Origin: Flammula alnicola
Lineage: Eukaryota > Basidiomycota > Agaricomycetes > Agaricales > Strophariaceae
Assembly (NCBI GenBank): GCA_015499995.1
Contig: JADNRV010000006.1
Coordinates: forward strand, 558,001-622,000
Length of the DNA: 64,000 bases
Direction: 5' to 3'
Positions 60,892 to 64,000 of the stretch are shown here, piece after piece. Under the pieces are notes generated by a model. The model saw only the letters and a program-made list of their open reading frames with translations. It searched no databases and had not been told where the DNA came from. Numbering within the stretch: the stretch's first letter is position 1; each line of letters begins with the position of its first letter. The translations under genes and the position numbers were made by a program.

Positions 60892-63800
60892 ATGCGCACC
60901 CTCACCTCCCTCCCCACCGAGCTCATTCACAACATCATCTATGCCCTCGTCGCACACACCCCTCTCGGCCCTCCCGCTGCCCTCATTCCCCTCCTCTGCA
61001 CCTCCAAGAGCCTGCACGCCATAGCCTCCGCCCCAGCCCTCCTCGCACGCATCGCCCGTTCAAGTTCGATGTCGGTGCCGTCACCCGCAGGCTTTTCCAC
61101 CCGTACACCGACGACCTCGCCGAGCAGCTCGTCCATGCCTGCCGCCTCCTCCAGGCCCTCAGGCGCCGCGATGTCCACGATATCGATGCGGGCAGCCATC
61201 TGTTCACCGCGCTGATGCTCATGCTCGATAACGACGGCAAGAACTATGCGCAGCTCGAGTGGGCCGGCGTGCATGCGTACGTCGGTGAGTTCGTCAAGCA
61301 AAAGCTGTGGGTGGGCCGCGAGGCGAACGACGGCTGGCCCCTGGACAACCAGGAAAATGCGTGTGCGCTGTGGTTGATGTGGTTGACTATCGATAGACGT
61401 GCGTGTTTTGCGGTGCTGTCCTGTGCGTTTATCTGATCTTTTCGCAGAGAGGCTGCTGGCGGAATCACTGCGCGAACGCGAAGAGATGGTCCTGCGCATC
61501 CTGCCCTACGTCTTCCTCCACCACCGCGTCAGTCTTTCTCATGATCTATGACCGCCACCAAACCCTAACCCTCCCTTAAATTAGTACCCCGCCTCGGCCG
61601 CACCCCCAAACCACTTCCACCTCCCCCTCTCGAAACAGACCCCACACACCAACCCCCTCGCATTCCCATACCCTCCTCCCCACAGAGTCTCTACCCACAC
61701 TACCTCCACCCCGCTCCTCATCTCAGGTCCACTTCCGCGCCCGCACCGAGTTCACACCACCGCTCGCCAGCATCGCCGCCAAGCTCCTCTACGTCGTGCG
61801 CCGCGAGATCCGCCCCATCGCCGTGCCCCCGCACCTCCCACTCACCCGCGCACCCGGTATCCCAGGGCTGACGCAGGAGGACTATCAGGAGCTCAATCGC
61901 GCAAGGGCCGCGGTGTTGCCGAGGAGTGCGAGGTGGGATTGGGAGGAGGGTAGGCCGCGGGCGGTTAATTTGGAGGAGGGCGAGGGTGATGATGGGCTTG
62001 AGGATGGTGGAGGAGGAGGAGGAGGAGGAGGAGAGAGCAGGAAGTGGGACACGATGTGGTGGCGCATGCGGCTGTGTGGGGATTATCGTGCGCCGAAGCC
62101 CAAGTTCGTGCCCGGCGCGGTGTTCACGCCTGGCTGTATGCGTGGGATGTGGAAGGGCAAGATTTATGTATGTACCGCTGTTCTACATTCCTTCCTTACT
62201 TCTTCTCTCCTCTCTGTCTACGTATTCCTTCTTCCTTTTCTGTCCTTACTTTCTCCTCCGCCAACCCATAACTAACCCCACCCTTCTCCTCCACAGATCC
62301 CACAAGGCAACCTATTCAACCAGCTCCTCCACTCGCCTGTGTACCCCTCCATCCCCGACGCCCGGGGCAACTTCTCCGAGGCCTCGCTCGGCGTCATCAT
62401 GCAGCCCGTCTTCCTCGACGTGCAGGAGCACCATCGCGTGTGCCTTTGTGCTGGTGCGGGTGAAGCGTGTGGTACCGTCCTGTACCGCCGCCTGCGCCGC
62501 GCGATTGGGCAGAGTTCCGGTTTCCTTGGGTGGGTGGGGGTGGTCCGCCGCCGCCGCCCCAGCAACAACAACCACAAAACCCGAACGTTGCTCCTCCTCA
62601 GAATGTCGGCGGCGCGCATCAGAACGTTGGCCAACACCCACAAGGTGTCGCTCAACGGCAGCCTCAAAATGGCCATCCACAACAACAACTCCAAAACGCT
62701 CCTGTCCCTGCCCCTGCCCATGTGCAACAGCAACAAAACGTGCACGCTGCGCCTGCCGCCAATGACGACCTCGACGACCTCGACGTCGAGGAAGACGAGG
62801 AAGACGATGATCCAAGCGCAACCCAACGCGCCGGCGGGACCGCGGTGTTCGACCTCCCAGCGCGCACCGACAACAGCATGAGCAACGCGTGGTTCCCGGG
62901 CCGGTTGGGCGAGGTCGCCTTCGCTCCGAGGCGCGTGGGTGGACCCGGCGCTGGTAGTACTCGAACTCGAGGTGAAGAAGGTGCGAGTGCGAGTGATGGT
63001 GCAGGTGCAGGACGCGACAAGACGAGGGAGAGGAGAGACGAGGTGGTGTTCGCGCTGGACGGCGAGAGGCCGGATTTGTGGGCTGAGGGGGCGTGTGCCG
63101 CTGCGGGTGCGGGTGCGGGTGCGGGTGGTGGGAATCATAGTGCGACCAAGCCCACCGCGAACGGGAACAACGCGAACAACAACGCGTATGTGTACGAGAC
63201 GTACGACCCCGCGCGGGTGTCTGCGCATGATGATTGGCATCAAGTGCCAGTGCACAGCGCGGACGCGGACCTTAGCCCTACCACCCTTGCTTCTCCGCCT
63301 CCACCTCCGCCTCTATCTAATAACCCTGCGTGTGCGCGCTGTGCGGGCATCGAGCGTGCGCGGAGGGCGGAGCGGAGGAGGGCGGAAAGGGAGGCGCGGA
63401 AGGAGATGGCGCGCAGGGTGTTGGATGGGGCGTTGAGGGCTTTTGGTGTTGAGGGCGATCGGAGACGGAGGGCTGGTGGGGATGGAGATGGAATTGGAGA
63501 TGAGGAGGATATGCGCATGCAGGATCTGGATGTAAGGGGCTTTGGGTTGCGGTTGGAGGGCGAGGAGGGGGATGTGGATGAGGATGAGGATGAGGAGGAC
63601 AACAGCGAGGAGGACGAAGAGGACGAGGACGCGCAGATTGAGGTCCTGGGCGACGATTTCCCGGATGGCCAGCCTGCGTTTTGGATGGAGGAGCCTCCGT
63701 TCGACGAGCATGGCACCTCGGAGGAGGAGGAGCAAGCGCAACGGCGTGAGGGTGGTGTCCGTATGGACGTCGACGACCCCTCATCCTTCGCTCCTGCCAA

Positions 63801-64000
63801 ACCGCCCTCCACCTCTAAACCCCCCAAACGTAGCTACATCGCCGCCACGCGGCGCGAATTCGACCGCGCCCGTATAACCACCGCCTCCTGCCCCTCCTCC
63901 AATAACAATAACTCCATCCTGCTCACAGGCCACACGCCCGCCTCCGGCCTCGCATGGGGCCAGCGATACACGACGTACGGGCGCGTGCGCGGGTGGGACG
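60892..64000 (+). CDS. Large F-box protein, 3' end cut by window, frame-broken
   Basis: The ATG at 60892 opens an F-box (LTSLPTELIHNIIYALVAHT, LLCTSKSLHAIASAPALLAR). Then, one base out of frame at about 61060 (CGTTCAAG reading as if one T were missing), come KFDVGAVTRRLFHPYTDDLA, LMLDNDGKNYAQLEWAGVHA, NDGWPLDNQENACALWLMWL, an intron at about 61399-61446, and LLAESLREREEMVLRILPYV. After an intron ending near 61585 the family pattern continues (YPASAAPPNHFHLPLS, FTPPLASIAAKLLYVVRREI, GLTQEDYQELNRARAAVLP, WWRMRLCGDYRAPKP, FSEASLGVIMQPVFLDVQEH). Two more single-base breaks seem to lie near 61675 and 61735. The last about 1.4 kb codes a glutamine, acidic and basic disordered stretch including NPACARCAGIERARRAERRR and LGDDFPDGQPAFWMEEPPFD. 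Gene continues beyond 64000. A substrate receptor of SCF ligases is inferred from the F-box. Confidence 0.7.

Noticed and set aside
61926..63827. Several frames over 100 codons on both strands at the right end
   Set aside because: GC- and repeat-rich shadows of the F-box gene; only the frame carrying the family pattern was kept.

Overview
The window comes from a basidiomycete fungus, most likely an Agaricomycete (mushroom-forming). Genes are split by many 50-70 bp GT-AG introns with CTNA-type branch points. The protein set is typical of the group: a HET-domain protein, F-box proteins of mushroom type, a Chs7 chitin synthase chaperone, a class 3 secreted lipase, a Pro/Gly/Tyr-rich annexin, and multi-pass proteins resembling DUF6534. 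All exon models were made by hand from splice sites and reading frame; family names come from recognition of the sequence, since no database search was possible.

Layout. 1-4.3 kb: a HET gene running off the left edge (minus) and an F-box gene (plus) face away from each other. The space between them is filled by a 1161-bp TA-flanked inverted-repeat element that carries a piece of the vacuolar gene VPS11. 4.7-8.5 kb: SEC26/COPB1 (coatomer beta, 18 exons). 9.2-14.6 kb: two tandem membrane-protein paralogues, the first damaged, separated by a second inverted-repeat element. 15.7-17.9 kb: the N-terminal part of a large E2-like protein without its UBC domain. 19.2-21.6 kb: annexin. 22.7-22.9 kb: a DEAD/RecQ-like helicase scrap. 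23.9-25.5 kb: CHS7, followed by a third inverted-repeat element. 28.3-31.3 kb: a thioredoxin lacking one catalytic cysteine, and a secreted lipase. 32.2-35.5 kb: a methyltransferase and an RS-rich nuclear protein. 36-42.2 kb: the housekeeping core (a small ORF, RVB2 and uL2m sharing one short promoter, GON7 and LTO1 sharing another). 44.8-47.6 kb: a Pumilio protein. 47.6-60.9 kb: about 13 kb in which no gene could be supported. 60.9 kb to the right edge: a second F-box gene, cut by the window.

Together the intact genes cover Golgi-ER vesicle coat, chitin synthase export, chromatin remodelling, mitochondrial translation, tRNA t6A modification, iron-sulphur loading of the ribosome recycling factor, and mRNA control. 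There is no metabolic gene cluster.

Two themes deserve attention. First, three different short DNA elements share one architecture (TA target, CAG...CTG ends), and one has captured host coding sequence. Second, at least six genes, including the mitochondrial ribosomal protein uL2m, are each broken by what looks like a single missing base. The errors all have the same sign, which points to uncorrected indels in the assembly rather than to real gene death, so pseudogene calls here need care.
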